This document shows, piece after piece, positions 45,198-55,115 of a stretch of DNA of 64,000 bases (the first letter of the stretch is position 1; every line of letters begins with the position of its first letter). Source of the stretch: Pseudomonas sp. DC1.2 (GTDB taxonomy: Bacteria > Pseudomonadota > Gammaproteobacteria > Pseudomonadales > Pseudomonadaceae); contig NZ_CP133782.1 of NCBI RefSeq assembly GCF_034351645.1, forward strand, positions 1,493,001-1,557,000, written 5' to 3'. The notes under the pieces are model-generated. The model worked only from the letters and a program-made list of their open reading frames with translations. It was not told where the DNA came from and ran no database searches. A program made the position numbers and the translations under genes.

Positions 45198-46120
45198 GCC
45201 GATTATTGATAGAAGCGAGCACGCCGCTGTGCCTGTTGCAGGATGCCGGGCGTTTCGGCGTGCGGCACTTGGGCGTAACCCAGGGCGGCGGACTGGATTG
45301 GCGCTCGATGGCGTGGGCCAATTGGCTGCTGGGCAATGGGTTGGATGCGCCCGTGGTGGAAATCACCCTCGGCGGGTTCACGGTGGTGGCCGAAGAGGAT
45401 TGCGTACTGGCGCTGGCCGGCGCAGATCTGGGCGCGCAGGTGAATGGCGAAGCGTTGGCGCCGTGGCGCAGTTTCCGGTTGCACAAAGGCCAGCGTTTAC
45501 AGTTCACCCAGCCGCTGCTCGGGGCTCGGGCTTATCTGGCGGCACCGGGCGGATTTGATGCGCCGAAAGTTCTGGGCAGCAGCTCGACGGTGGTCCGCGA
45601 AGAACTCGGCGGGCTGGATGGCATGGGCCGGCCGTTGGCCAAAGAGGCGCAGTTGAGCTATTCGGGCAGTGACTTGATCTTGCTCCGGGCGTTGCCGCGC
45701 GAACGGGTACCGGATTTCAAACTCGATGCGCCGCTGGAGGTGGTATTGGGCGCGCAAATCGGCGCGTTCAGCGGGCAAAGCCTGTTCGATGCGTTCAACA
45801 GCGCCTGGAGTCTCGACAGTCGAGCCGACCGCATGGGCATTCGCCTGCTGGGCACGCCTTTGGAGTACCAGGGCAAACCGATGATCTCCGAAGGCATCCC
45901 GCTCGGCGCCGTGCAGGTGCCGCCGGACGGGCAGCCGATTGTCTTGCTCAATGATCGACAGACCATTGGCGGTTATCCGCGATTAGGGGCATTGACGCCA
46001 TTGGCACTGGCACGGCTGGCGCAGTGTTTGCCGGGGGCCAAGGTCAGGTTGAGGCCGGTGGTGCAGGATGTTGCGCATCGGGAGCAGGTCGAATATTTGC
46101 GACGGTTTTCAGGCCGATGA
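45194..46120 (+). CDS. pxpC: 5-oxoprolinase subunit C
   Basis: 308 residues. LCLLQDAGRFGVRHLGVTQGG and AYLAAPGGFDAPKVLGSSST, then GIRLLGTPLEY and LLNDRQTIGGYPRLG, are the allophanate-hydrolase subunit 2 signatures. It completes the PxpABC set. Its ATG lies in the pxpB stop. The TGA overlaps the left edge of a palindromic repeat element that follows at once. Confidence 0.92.
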   Translation: MSRLLIEASTPLCLLQDAGRFGVRHLGVTQGGGLDWRSMAWANWLLGNGLDAPVVEITLGGFTVVAEEDCVLALAGADLGAQVNGEALAPWRSFRLHKGQRLQFTQPLLGARAYLAAPGGFDAPKVLGSSSTVVREELGGLDGMGRPLAKEAQLSYSGSDLILLRALPRERVPDFKLDAPLEVVLGAQIGAFSGQSLFDAFNSAWSLDSRADRMGIRLLGTPLEYQGKPMISEGIPLGAVQVPPDGQPIVLLNDRQTIGGYPRLGALTPLALARLAQCLPGAKVRLRPVVQDVAHREQVEYLRRFSGR

Positions 46121-46222
46121 TCGTTCCCACGCTCTGCGTGGGAATGCCGCCCGGGACGCTCCGTGTCCCTGTGACGCGGAGCGTCACTTGATGCATTCCC
46201 ACGCGGGAGCGTGGGAAGGATC
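46119..46222. repeat. REPIN-like paired palindrome, 104 bases
   Basis: GATC at each end. The left arm carries TTCCCACGC-TCT-GCGTGGGAA, the centre GACGCTCCG...CGGAGCGTC, and the right arm TTCCCACGCGGGAGCGTGGG. The whole can fold as one long cruciform. Position between convergent pxpC and VWA genes is typical of such mobile intergenic repeats. Confidence 0.85.
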
Positions 46223-46228
46223 GGCGCT

Positions 46229-47407
46229 CTACTTGGACAAAAACCGCATGCCTTCCTCCAACCCACGCAAGGTCAGCGGGTACATCTGGTCCTCGATCAA
46301 ATCCCGCACGATGTGGGTCGAGGAGGTATAGCCCCAGGTGTCTTTCGGGTACGGGTTGATCCAGATGAGCTTCTTGTATTTCGCCATGAAGCGCTGCATC
46401 CACACATAACCCGGCTCCTCGTTCCAGTGCTCGACGCTGCCACCGGCCTGAGTGATTTCATAGGGCGCCATGGCGGCGTCGCCGATGAAGATCACTTTGT
46501 AGTCGGCGCCATACTTGTGCAGCAAGTCCTGAGTCGAGAAGCGCTCTGAGGTGCGGCGCATGTTGTTCTTCCACACCGATTCATAGAGGAAGTTGTGGAA
46601 GTAGAAATACTCCAAGTGTTTGAACTCGGTCTTGCAGGCCGAGAACAACTCTTCGCAAATCTTTACATGGGCGTCCATCGAGCCGCCGATGTCGAACAGT
46701 AGCAACAGCTTGACGGTGTTGCGCCGCTCCGGGCGCATCTGGATATTCAGCAGCCCCGCATCGCGTGCTGTGTGGTCGATGGTGCCATCGATGTCCAGTT
46801 CTTCTGCGGCACCCTGGCGTGCAAACTTGCGCAGTCGGCGCAAGGCCACCTTGATATTGCGTGTGCCCAGTTCCACCGAGTCGTCGAGGTTCTTGTACTC
46901 GCGCTGATCCCAGACTTTTACCGCTTTGCCTTGGCGTTTTCCGGCATCGCCGACCCGAATACCTTCCGGGTTGAAGCCGCCGGAGCCGAACGGACTGGTG
47001 CCGCCGGTGCCGATCCACTTGTTGCCGCCGGCATGACGTTCTTTCTGTTCTTCAAGGCGTTTCTTGAACTCTTCGATCAGCTTGTCGAGACCGCCGAGGG
47101 ACTGGATCTGCGCCCGTTCTTCATCGCTCAGGGAGCGTTCGAACTCTTTGCGCAGCCAGTCCTCCGGTATCAACGCCTGAAGGTGGTCGTCGAGTTTTTC
47201 CAGGCCATTGAAGTAGGCGCCGAAAGCCCTGTCGAATTTGTCGAAGTGCTTTTCGTCCTTCACCAGAATCGTCCGGGACAAGTAATAAAACTCGTCCATG
47301 TCGGCGAAGACCACGCGCTGTTTCAGCGCGTTGATCAGGTCCAGCAGCTCGCGCACCGAGACCGGCACCTTGGCGGCGCGCATTTCATTGAACAGGTTGA
47401 GCAGCAT
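46229..47407 (-). CDS. VWA domain protein of a MoxR/CoxE-like pair
   Basis: 392 residues. A helical N-terminal half with a charged coiled-coil-like stretch (LIEEFKKRLEEQKERH) is followed by a Gly-rich linker and a von Willebrand A domain from about residue 230: LLLLFDIGGSMDAHV is the MIDAS motif DxGxS, and FIGDAAMAPYEI lies at the far edge. It pairs with the MoxR ATPase encoded 36 bases upstream. Such pairs are thought to act as chaperones that load metals or mature a target complex; the target here is unknown. Confidence 0.88.
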   Translation of the reverse strand: MLLNLFNEMRAAKVPVSVRELLDLINALKQRVVFADMDEFYYLSRTILVKDEKHFDKFDRAFGAYFNGLEKLDDHLQALIPEDWLRKEFERSLSDEERAQIQSLGGLDKLIEEFKKRLEEQKERHAGGNKWIGTGGTSPFGSGGFNPEGIRVGDAGKRQGKAVKVWDQREYKNLDDSVELGTRNIKVALRRLRKFARQGAAEELDIDGTIDHTARDAGLLNIQMRPERRNTVKLLLLFDIGGSMDAHVKICEELFSACKTEFKHLEYFYFHNFLYESVWKNNMRRTSERFSTQDLLHKYGADYKVIFIGDAAMAPYEITQAGGSVEHWNEEPGYVWMQRFMAKYKKLIWINPYPKDTWGYTSSTHIVRDLIEDQMYPLTLRGLEEGMRFLSK

Positions 47408-47443
47408 GGCAATCGCCTCCGCTTTTGTTAAAAAAAGCGATGT

Positions 47444-48289
47444 TTAGCGAGAGCCGCGACGGCTCATGAATGCCAGACGCTCAAGCAGTTGCACGTCCTG
47501 TTCGTTCTTCACCAACGCGCCGGCCAGCGGCGGAATGGCCTTGGTCGGATCGCGTTCGCGCAGCACCGCTTCGCCGATGTTGTCGGCCATCAGCAATTTG
47601 AGCCAGTCCACCAGTTCGGAGGTTGAAGGCTTCTTTTTCAGACCCGGCACTTTGCGCACGTCGAAGAACACGTCCAGCGCTTCGCTGACCAGGTCTTTCT
47701 TGATGCTCGGGTAATGCACATCGACGATCCGCTGCATCGTGGTGCGATCCGGGAAGGCGATGTAGTGGAAGAAGCAGCGGCGCAGGAACGCGTCCGGCAG
47801 CTCTTTCTCGTTGTTGGAGGTAATGATAATGATCGGGCGGATCTTGGCCTTGATCGTCTCGTCGATCTCGTAAACGTAGAACTCCATCTTGTCGAGTTCT
47901 TGCAGCAGGTCGTTGGGGAACTCGATGTCGGCTTTGTCGATTTCATCGATCAGCAGGATCACCCGCTCCTCGGATTCGAAGGCCTCCCACAACTTGCCCT
48001 TTTTCAGGTAGTTGCGAACGTCGTGGACCTTTTCCGTACCCAGTTGCGAGTCGCGCAGGCGGCTGACCGCGTCGTACTCGTACAGTCCCTGATGCGCCTT
48101 GGTCGTGGATTTGATGTGCCACGTAATCAACTTGGCGCCAAGGGATTCGGCCAGTTGCTCGGCGAGCATGGTCTTGCCGGTACCCGGCTCGCCCTTGACC
48201 AGCAGCGGACGCTCCAGGGTGATAGCGGCGTTGACCGCCAGCTTCAGGTCATCGGTGGCGACGTAGGCCTGGGTGCCTTCGAACTTCAT
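47444..48289 (-). CDS. MoxR family AAA+ ATPase
   Basis: 281 residues. Walker A is GEPGTGKTMLAEQLA and Walker B LLIDEIDKADIEFPNDL, with sensor 1 IIITSNNEKELPDAFLRRCF and the arginine finger region. All are as in MoxR proteins, a branch of AAA+ that works with VWA partners. Start ATG has GAGGATTAG upstream. First gene of the ATPase-VWA transcript. Confidence 0.92.
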   Translation of the reverse strand: MKFEGTQAYVATDDLKLAVNAAITLERPLLVKGEPGTGKTMLAEQLAESLGAKLITWHIKSTTKAHQGLYEYDAVSRLRDSQLGTEKVHDVRNYLKKGKLWEAFESEERVILLIDEIDKADIEFPNDLLQELDKMEFYVYEIDETIKAKIRPIIIITSNNEKELPDAFLRRCFFHYIAFPDRTTMQRIVDVHYPSIKKDLVSEALDVFFDVRKVPGLKKKPSTSELVDWLKLLMADNIGEAVLRERDPTKAIPPLAGALVKNEQDVQLLERLAFMSRRGSR

Positions 48290-48533
48290 CTGCTAATCCT
48301 CGAACGGTGACGCCGACCTGAGCGGGGCAGGGCGGGGCGCAATAGGTGTGATGCCGGACTATAACGCGCTGCCCGGTCGACTGTGAACGCAGACGGGTTA
48401 TTCAGTCTCTGAATGGGGCGTCACATCTTGACTCGGTCTGGACGCAAGGCCAGCATTCAGGTATCGCCGATTTGGCGATAGCCTTCGCAGCCTGTCTACT
48501 CAATACCGATTTCGAGATAAGTACCGCATTCAG

Positions 48534-48962
48534 TTGCGCGAGAAAGATCATCCGCTGCCCCACGTTCACCTGACCGGTGGCGGGGGGATGTTGCGGCCAT
48601 TGCTTGCGGATCACGTCTTTGAGCGCGCTGCCCTCGGCGATGATGGCTGGACGGTGGAGTGGTCCGAGCCGGATATTCAGATTGGCGCAGACTCTTTGTA
48701 TCTGGACGCCCTCGCGCAAAACGCTACGGACGAAAACACTCGAATCTTCATCAACTGGCGCGCCCGCACCGGGTTGCCCTTGAATCAGGCCGCCGAAGCC
48801 TTGGGCGTCAGTACACGCAGGATCAGCCGTTACAGCAGCGGACGCGAAGCAGTACCAAAGTCGTTAGCCCTGGCCTGTCTGGGCTGGGATGCCTTGCAGC
48901 AACGCTCGTCATTGGCGGCAGCAGAGGAAACCGGTCGCTACACCGTCGCGCCTAAGCCCTAA
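48534..48962 (+). CDS. DUF2442-like protein with C-terminal helix-turn-helix, uncertain start
   Basis: About 142 residues. REKDHPLPHVHLTGGGG resembles the DUF4160 core (PPHVHV-type). The middle (WSEPDIQIGADSLYLDAL) recalls DUF2442. The C-terminal third is a clear helix-turn-helix: LPLNQAAEALGVSTRRISRYSSGR. The frame is open for at least 25 codons before the TTG at 48534 (FRDKYRIQL just upstream still looks like domain sequence), but no ATG or good Shine-Dalgarno is present. Either a rare start further upstream is used or the 5' end is damaged. DUF4160/DUF2442 pairs are seen as small two-gene units of uncertain role; here both parts are in one frame. Confidence 0.55.
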   Translation: MREKDHPLPHVHLTGGGGMLRPLLADHVFERAALGDDGWTVEWSEPDIQIGADSLYLDALAQNATDENTRIFINWRARTGLPLNQAAEALGVSTRRISRYSSGREAVPKSLALACLGWDALQQRSSLAAAEETGRYTVAPKP

Positions 48963-50035
48963 CCCGCCTCCGGCTTGGGCTGTTCATACCGGGCGGTGAA
49001 CGCCTGAATGAAGCCATTGCGCAAAATCTGTAAAAACGCCTGGAACGCGCTGATATCTTGCTGATGCACATTGCCACTGAGTTCTACTCGGGTGGCGAAC
49101 TGGTTTTTTTTCTGGTTTTTCAGCACCGTTTCCGTACCGCCGACGATGGCTTCCCAAACGGACCGCAAGATCCCTTTGTTCTTGTTCTCGACATCCTGTT
49201 GCCAATTGAACACTTCCACGTCACGCAGCAGTGGCTTGATGTAGCCCTTGAGCTGGCCTTTGTTGGCCTCGGCCTCGATCACCACATCGCCATGGCCGGC
49301 ATTGAAATCGAACTTGCCGTAGGCCGACGCGAAGTCGTTCATGCTCTTGAGTTCGATGTCCTTGGCCCGCAGGCGAAACTGGAAGTCTTCAAAGTTGCTC
49401 AGCGGGTCGAAGGTCGCGCTGGTTTCAAGAGGGGCGTGTCCCTGGAGTAGCGCCTTGCCTTCGAAGCGGGCATCGCGCTTGCCAGCGGTGTCGACCACGT
49501 TGGTCAAGTTGTAGAGGCTGGCGTTGACCTGGGTGGCGTTGAGGTTAACCGGTGGCGTTGAGCTGAAGTTGCGGAAACTGATCTTGCCGTCGTTGATCCG
49601 CACTTCGTTGAGGGTGATCGGCAACAGTTTGCTCATCTGAGCGCGCCAGTCGGTGCCGCGACCTGTTTGTGAGTTCTTCTGATTGGCGCCGCCATCGACG
49701 AAGTTCAGTTGCGGGTTGTTGAACTGCACTTCGGCCACCACCGCGTGTTCGTACCAGAGCGAATGCCAACTGACCGAGAGTTCGATTACAGGCGCATTGA
49801 CGAAGGGCACGGGAACCTTGCCGTCGACTTTGATAATTTTCAGCCCATTGATTCTGTAGGCGCCACGCCACAGTGCCAGGTCAACATCGGTGACCTGTCC
49901 ACGGTAGTCGCCCATGTCCGACAGTTTGTCGTTGAGGTAGTTACGCACCAGGTAAGGCAGTGCGATATCCAGCACCACTAACAGCACAGCGAGGCCGGCG
50001 AGGGTCCACAGGGGCCAACGGTATCGACGCTTCAT
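48959..50035 (-). CDS. DUF748/AsmA-like envelope protein
   Basis: 358 residues. One N-terminal anchor (WTLAGLAVLLVVLDIALPYLV) and a long beta-rich periplasmic part: RGQVTDVDLALWRGAYRING, VEFNNPQLNFVDG-type strands and the block KLLPITLNEVRINDGKISFRN in two pieces near residues 135-155. It resembles the AsmA-like bridge proteins that carry phospholipids between membranes, though shorter than full ones, so only membership in this broad group is claimed. Single gene. Confidence 0.78.
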   Translation of the reverse strand: MKRRYRWPLWTLAGLAVLLVVLDIALPYLVRNYLNDKLSDMGDYRGQVTDVDLALWRGAYRINGLKIIKVDGKVPVPFVNAPVIELSVSWHSLWYEHAVVAEVQFNNPQLNFVDGGANQKNSQTGRGTDWRAQMSKLLPITLNEVRINDGKISFRNFSSTPPVNLNATQVNASLYNLTNVVDTAGKRDARFEGKALLQGHAPLETSATFDPLSNFEDFQFRLRAKDIELKSMNDFASAYGKFDFNAGHGDVVIEAEANKGQLKGYIKPLLRDVEVFNWQQDVENKNKGILRSVWEAIVGGTETVLKNQKKNQFATRVELSGNVHQQDISAFQAFLQILRNGFIQAFTARYEQPKPEAG

Positions 50036-50162
50036 GATGGCAATTCTCTGGCAGTGTTAAACCATTGACTGCTGTAACAACTGGACGTTCGCTCGAACTG
50101 GACGACCACAGGCAACAGGCATACCTTGGACAGCCTATTCAACGCTGCATAAGGACCCAGCC

Positions 50163-51140
50163 ATGAGCCGTATTTTCGCTGACAACGCCCACTCCATCGG
50201 CAACACACCGCTGGTGCAGATCAACCGTATCGCCCCGCGCGGCGTGACCATTTTGGCCAAGATCGAAGGGCGCAACCCCGGATATTCGGTCAAGTGCCGG
50301 ATCGGCGCGAACATGATCTGGGACGCCGAAAGCAGCGGCAAGCTCAAGCCAGGCATGACCATCATCGAACCCACCTCGGGCAATACCGGCATCGGCCTGG
50401 CGTTTGTGGCTGCCGCCCGTGGCTACAAGCTGATGTTGACGATGCCCGCCTCAATGAGCATCGAGCGCCGCAAAGTCCTTAAGGCCTTGGGGGCTGAGTT
50501 GGTACTGACCGAGCCGACCAAGGGCATGAAAGGTGCAATCGAGAAGGCCGGTGAAATTCTTGCCAGCGACCCTTCTAAATATTTCATGCCGGCGCAGTTC
50601 GAAAACCCGGCGAACCCCGCCATCCATGAAAAAACCACCGGCCCGGAAATCTGGAACGACACCGACGGCGCGGTTGACGTATTGGTGGCCGGCGTTGGAA
50701 CCGGCGGAACCATCACCGGTGTTTCGCGGTATATCAAGAATACCCAGGGCAAACCGATTCTTTCGATCGCCGTGGAGCCCGTGTCGTCGCCCGTCATCAC
50801 GCAGGCGCTCGCCGGGGAAGAAATCAAACCCATCGGCCCCCACAAGATCCAGGGCATTGGTGCCGGGTTTGTGCCCAAGAACCTTGATCTGTCGATGGTT
50901 GACCGGGTCGAACTGGTCACCGACGAAGAGGCCAAGTCCATGGCCCGCCGCCTGATGCAAGAGGAAGGCATTTTGTGCGGCATCTCGTGTGGTGCCGCTA
51001 TGGCGGTCGCTGTGCGTTTGGCTGAAACGCCTGAAATGCAGGGCAAGACCATCGTCGTGATCCTGCCTGACTCTGGGGAACGCTACTTGTCGAGCATGTT
51101 GTTCAGTGACCTGTTCACCGATCAGGAAACCCAACAGTAA
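50163..51140 (+). CDS. cysK: Cysteine synthase A-type, PLP-dependent
   Basis: 325 residues. Lys44 in [12 protein letters not shown] binds PLP, TSGNTG is the substrate loop, VGTGGTITG holds the PLP phosphate and ISCGAA gives the Ser near the pyridine nitrogen. It makes L-cysteine from O-acetylserine and sulfide in the cytoplasm. Length and motifs fit CysK better than CysM, but the distinction is not absolute. The C-terminal QQ is slightly different from the Ile-ending tail that binds in SAT partner enzymes. Single gene, ATG after AAGGACC. Confidence 0.88.
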   Translation: MSRIFADNAHSIGNTPLVQINRIAPRGVTILAKIEGRNPGYSVKCRIGANMIWDAESSGKLKPGMTIIEPTSGNTGIGLAFVAAARGYKLMLTMPASMSIERRKVLKALGAELVLTEPTKGMKGAIEKAGEILASDPSKYFMPAQFENPANPAIHEKTTGPEIWNDTDGAVDVLVAGVGTGGTITGVSRYIKNTQGKPILSIAVEPVSSPVITQALAGEEIKPIGPHKIQGIGAGFVPKNLDLSMVDRVELVTDEEAKSMARRLMQEEGILCGISCGAAMAVAVRLAETPEMQGKTIVVILPDSGERYLSSMLFSDLFTDQETQQ

Positions 51141-51150
51141 GTGCTGAGTC

Positions 51151-51174
51151 CTGTGGCGAGAGGGCTCGCCACAG
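51151..51174. repeat. GTGGCGAG-type intergenic palindrome after cysK
   Basis: CTGTGGCGAG, loop AGGG, CTCGCCACAG. Ten perfect pairs 11 bases after the cysK stop. The GTGGCGAG...CTCGCCAC core is a common fluorescent-Pseudomonas REP type, unlike the TTCCCACGC elements elsewhere in the window. May act as terminator despite lack of a T run. Confidence 0.65.
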
Positions 51175-51354
51175 ATTGATTCAGATCAGCCGGTATTCAG
51201 GCGCCTTATGTTAATAATCGTGGTGTTGCACACCGCTTAATACTGAATGTTCAGACAAGCGGGTTTTTCCGTAAGCCGGTAGTGGTTATCATGGCCGGCT
51301 GCCACGTCGGGTGAATGACGTTGTGCAGAGTTACCTATTCTCAAGGAGTCTTTG

Positions 51355-52293
51355 ATGACCTTTTCCTTTGCCGCGAAGGCGTCGGTGCTGTTGCTGTTTA
51401 TTGGCAGCACCCTCTATGTGCATTTGCGCGGCAAGGCGCGTTTGCCGGTACTGCGCCAGTTCGTCAATCATTCAGCCCTGTTCGCGCCTTATAACGCCTT
51501 GATGTACCTGTTCTCCGGCGTGCCGTCCAAGCCCTATCTGGACCGCAGCAAGTTTCCGGAACTGGACGTGCTCAAGGACAACTGGGAAGTGATCCGCGAC
51601 GAGGCCATGCACTTATTCGACGAGGGGTATATCCGCGCCGCCGAGAAGAATAATGACGCCGGTTTCGGTTCGTTCTTCAAGAAGGGCTGGAAACGTTTTT
51701 ACCTCAAGTGGTACGACAAGCCGTTGCCTTCAGCTGAAGCTTTGTGCCCAAAAACCGTGGCGCTGGTCAGCAGCATTCCCAACGTCAAGGGCGCCATGTT
51801 TGCGTTGTTGCCTGGAGGCAGCCACCTCAATCCGCACCGCGACCCATTCGCCGGTTCCCTGCGTTATCACTTGGGGCTTTCGACACCGAATTCCGACGAC
51901 TGTCGTATCTTCGTTGACGGTCAGGTCTACGCCTGGCGTGATGGTGAAGACGTGATGTTCGATGAGACCTACGTCCACTGGGTCAAGAACGAAACTGAAA
52001 AAACCCGGGTTATTCTCTTCTGCGACATCGAGCGGCCGCTGAGCAGCCGTCTCATGACTCGCATCAACCGTTGGGTCAGCGGCTGGTTAGGGCGTGCCAC
52101 TGCACCGCAAAACCTTGACGATGAACGCGTCGGCGGGATTAACCAGGCTTACGCCTGGAGCAAAAATTCCAGCGATAAATTCAGCGGCGTGATCAAACAG
52201 TGGAAGCGCCGTCATCCCAAGGCCTATCGTGTACTGCGGCCCGTCTTGGCGGTGGCAGTGTTGACGTTGCTGGGGTATTGGCTGTTGGGTTGA
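51355..52293 (+). CDS. lpxO: Lipid A hydroxylase LpxO
   Basis: 312 residues. N-terminal membrane helix (ASVLLLFIGSTLYVHL), then an aspartyl/asparaginyl beta-hydroxylase fold with HLNPHRDPFAGSLRYHLGL and ETYVHWVKNETEKTRVIL, giving the Fe(II)-binding His-x-Asp...His and the 2-oxoglutarate Arg. A C-terminal helix (LAVAVLTLLGYWLLG) is also predicted. It 2-hydroxylates a secondary laurate of lipid A at the inner membrane. ATG at 51355 follows AAGGAG; the TTG three bases earlier is not preferred. A strong terminator follows. Confidence 0.9.
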   Translation: MTFSFAAKASVLLLFIGSTLYVHLRGKARLPVLRQFVNHSALFAPYNALMYLFSGVPSKPYLDRSKFPELDVLKDNWEVIRDEAMHLFDEGYIRAAEKNNDAGFGSFFKKGWKRFYLKWYDKPLPSAEALCPKTVALVSSIPNVKGAMFALLPGGSHLNPHRDPFAGSLRYHLGLSTPNSDDCRIFVDGQVYAWRDGEDVMFDETYVHWVKNETEKTRVILFCDIERPLSSRLMTRINRWVSGWLGRATAPQNLDDERVGGINQAYAWSKNSSDKFSGVIKQWKRRHPKAYRVLRPVLAVAVLTLLGYWLLG

Positions 52294-52350
52294 AGTTCGT
52301 TACAGAATGAAAAAACGCTCCTTGTGCGTGATTAACGAGGTCGTCACCCC

Positions 52351-52390
52351 ACACCCTGCGAGGGCTAAGCCTTCGCAGGGTGTTTTATTT
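52351..52390 (+). terminator. Terminator after lpxO
   Basis: ACACCCTGCGAGGGC and GCCTTCGCAGGGTGT pair almost fully around a TAA loop, followed by TTTATTT. Intrinsic terminator form, about 58 bases beyond the lpxO stop. The 120 bases from here to the next stop hold nothing I recognise. Confidence 0.85.
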
Positions 52391-52514
52391 CACAGACCAT
52401 CTCCATCAGCGCTTTAGCACTGATCGGTATCGATGTCGGCGACCTGGGCCGCATCGCCTCAGCAATCCACCGCGGTATTTGCCGGGCTCACGACCCAAGC
52501 GCTTTTGCTGACCG

Positions 52515-53417
52515 CTACGCCAATTCCGGTGTCTTCAGCTTTGCCGGCTTCAGCACTAACCACAACGCGGCCGCAATCAATACACCGCCATAGATGTGCG
52601 CCATCGACAACGGCTCATCCAGTAGCAGCGCGCCCCACAGTACGCCGAATGGCGGAATCATGAAGGTCGTTGTCATCGACTTCACCGGCCCGATCGAGCT
52701 GAGAAGTCGGAAGTAGACAATGTACGCAAACGCGGTGCAGACCAGCCCCAACCCCAGCAGCGACAACCAGACATTCCAGCCGCCCCAACTGGCGGGAGGC
52801 TGGGTGATCACGCTGTAACCGAACAGCGGGAGCAGGAACAGCGTTGCGCCCAGCATGCTGCCCAGTGCCGAAAGACGGCTGTCGAGTCCGCCGGCCTGAT
52901 CGAGCCAACGCCGCGCGAGAAATCCGGCGAAGCCGTAACACGTGGTGGCAAGCAGGCAAGCAAAGGCCCCCATCAGCAATTGCCCATCGAATGCCACCGG
53001 ACCGGCGCGGGTCAGGATGCCCACGCCAAACAGACCGAGGAACACGCCGCCGAGCTTGGCGCCGGTGAGTCGCTCACTGAAGAACAGCCCGCCGATAAGC
53101 ACGCCCATCAATGGCGTGGAGGCGTTAAAGATCGCCGAGTACCCGGCCGGCAGCACTTGCGCGGCCACGGAATAAAGGGTCGCCGGAATTCCGGAGTTGA
53201 TGACCCCCAGCAGCATCACCGTTTTGAGCTTGCCTTTGAAATCCCAGCTGATACGCATTAGCCCGAGGATCACCAGCAACCCGGTTGCGGCAATCGACAC
53301 GCGAAAGAATGCCGTGGGAATGCTACCGATCACGGGGGCAATGATGCGCATGAACAGGAAGCTCGCGCCCCAAATAGCCGCCAGCGACAGTAAACGAAAA
53401 ATATCGACGGGGCTCAA
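52515..53417 (-). CDS. EamA/DMT family transporter
   Basis: 300 residues, ten predicted helices in two EamA repeats; LLSLAAIWGASFLFMRIIAP opens the first and AFACLLATTCYGFAGFLARR the second. Likely exporter of a metabolite. The TTG at 53417 is used because AAGGAG lies six bases before it and LSPVDIF... is the natural N-terminus; the ATG at 53474 would add 19 residues with no upstream signal. Single gene, 72 bases from the chemoreceptor gene. Confidence 0.88.
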   Translation of the reverse strand: MSPVDIFRLLSLAAIWGASFLFMRIIAPVIGSIPTAFFRVSIAATGLLVILGLMRISWDFKGKLKTVMLLGVINSGIPATLYSVAAQVLPAGYSAIFNASTPLMGVLIGGLFFSERLTGAKLGGVFLGLFGVGILTRAGPVAFDGQLLMGAFACLLATTCYGFAGFLARRWLDQAGGLDSRLSALGSMLGATLFLLPLFGYSVITQPPASWGGWNVWLSLLGLGLVCTAFAYIVYFRLLSSIGPVKSMTTTFMIPPFGVLWGALLLDEPLSMAHIYGGVLIAAALWLVLKPAKLKTPELA

Positions 53418-53489
53418 GGCGCACTCCTTCCTTATAAGGGGCGAGAGTGTTGCCGAGAGCCCTGAACATGGCAACCGCTAATCGGGCAT

Positions 53490-55115
53490 TTAAATCACGA
53501 AGCGCGTTACCAGTCCGTTGAGGTCTGCGGCCAGGCGCGACAGTTCCTGACTGGCCACTGAGGTCTGGGTGGCGCCAGCGGCGGTCTGGGTCGAGAGGTC
53601 GCGGATATTGACCAGGTTTTGATCGACTTCACGGGCCACCAATGCCTGCTGCTCGGCGGCACTGGCGATGACCAGGTTACGTTGATTGATCTGCGCGATC
53701 GACGAGGTGATTTTCTCCAGCGCGAGCCCGGCGCTGTTGGCCCGGCGCAGGGTCTGGTTCGCCAGCTCGGCACTGCTTTGCAAGGCGCTGACTGTGGTTC
53801 CGGTGCCCGCCTGGATATTGCTGATCATCAGCTCGATTTCCTCGGTGGAGTTCTGGGTGCGCTGGGCCAATGAACGCACTTCGTCGGCCACCACCGCAAA
53901 GCCGCGTCCGGCTTCACCGGCCCGTGCGGCTTCGATGGCGGCGTTGAGCGCCAGCAGGTTGGTCTGGCCGGCGATGCCGCGAATTACTTCCAGCACTTTG
54001 CTGATGTCCTGGGCTTGAACCGCCAGGCCTTCAGCCTGCTGCGAAGCGCCGAGGACTTCGTTGACCAGTCCTTTAATCGAGCTGATGGTCTCGCTGACCT
54101 GAACATGCCCGTGCTTGCTGTCATCATTTGAGGCCTGGGACGCTTCGGCGCTGGACACCGCGTTGGCGGCCACTTCGTCCACCGCCGTGCTCATTTCGGT
54201 GACCGCAGTGGCGGCCATTTCGATCTGATCGTTTTGTTGTTGCAGGCCCCGGGTACTTTGCTCCATCACCGAACTCATTTCCTCGGCGGCGGATGCCAGT
54301 TGCTGTGCCGAGTCGCTGATTGCGCTAAGGGTCGTGCGCAGGTTGCCTTGCATCTCGCCCAAGGCGTCGAGCAAGTGCGTGGCCTCGTCCTTGCCGCTGC
54401 TCTCGATTCGAGCGCTGAGGTCACCGGCGGCAATGCGGCGCGCCACGTTAAGTGCCTGATTGATCGGTGTGGTAATACTGCGAGTCAGCTGCCAGGCCAG
54501 CAGCAACGTGGCGATTAACGCGACCAGAATAATCGCGCCGACAATCCATTGCGCCCGTTGATACATCGACGCGGCCTCTTCGGCGGCGGCATCGACGCCC
54601 TGTTGATTGAAACGGATCATGCCGTCGAGCGTCTTGTCCAGCACGGCACCCTGCGGGGCCAGCTCGGTGGTGAGGCGAGCGTAGGCCTGGTCACCCTGGC
54701 CTGCGTTGATCTGGGCCATGACCTGATCGAGGATCATCAGGTACTTGCCCACGGCGGCGTTCAGGGTGTCGAGCATCATTCGTTCCTGATCGTTGGCAAG
54801 CAGTGCTTTGTGGTCGTCAAGGCGCTTGAGTAATTCCTGTCGTTGAGCGCCGATGATCCCGGTGCTTTTCTCGCGACTGCTGGCTTGGTTGACTGCGATC
54901 AATCGCAGCGATTCCAGGCGAAGGGTGGCGATGTTAGCGGCGCAGTCGTGAATGTTTTCAATGCTCGGCATCCATGACTCTTCAATGACCCTTGCGCTCT
55001 CTCGCAGGGTTGCCATTTGACCCAGGCCGAACAGGCCGACAATGACCAACAGGCTGGCCAATACGGCGAAACTCAGGCTGGCGCGCAATCCAATGCGTAG
55101 GTTTCTGATTGACAT
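53490..55115 (-). CDS. Methyl-accepting chemotaxis protein
   Basis: 541 residues. Helix 1 at about 10-32, a four-helix-bundle sensor (residues ~33-188, starting [19 protein letters not shown]), helix 2 at about 190-212, HAMP to ~265, then the long cytoplasmic coiled-coil. The hairpin tip [20 protein letters not shown] and [18 protein letters not shown] are the invariant CheA/CheW-contact region. No C-terminal CheR pentapeptide is present. Ligand unknown. Confidence 0.93.
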   Translation of the reverse strand: MSIRNLRIGLRASLSFAVLASLLVIVGLFGLGQMATLRESARVIEESWMPSIENIHDCAANIATLRLESLRLIAVNQASSREKSTGIIGAQRQELLKRLDDHKALLANDQERMMLDTLNAAVGKYLMILDQVMAQINAGQGDQAYARLTTELAPQGAVLDKTLDGMIRFNQQGVDAAAEEAASMYQRAQWIVGAIILVALIATLLLAWQLTRSITTPINQALNVARRIAAGDLSARIESSGKDEATHLLDALGEMQGNLRTTLSAISDSAQQLASAAEEMSSVMEQSTRGLQQQNDQIEMAATAVTEMSTAVDEVAANAVSSAEASQASNDDSKHGHVQVSETISSIKGLVNEVLGASQQAEGLAVQAQDISKVLEVIRGIAGQTNLLALNAAIEAARAGEAGRGFAVVADEVRSLAQRTQNSTEEIELMISNIQAGTGTTVSALQSSAELANQTLRRANSAGLALEKITSSIAQINQRNLVIASAAEQQALVAREVDQNLVNIRDLSTQTAAGATQTSVASQELSRLAADLNGLVTRFVI

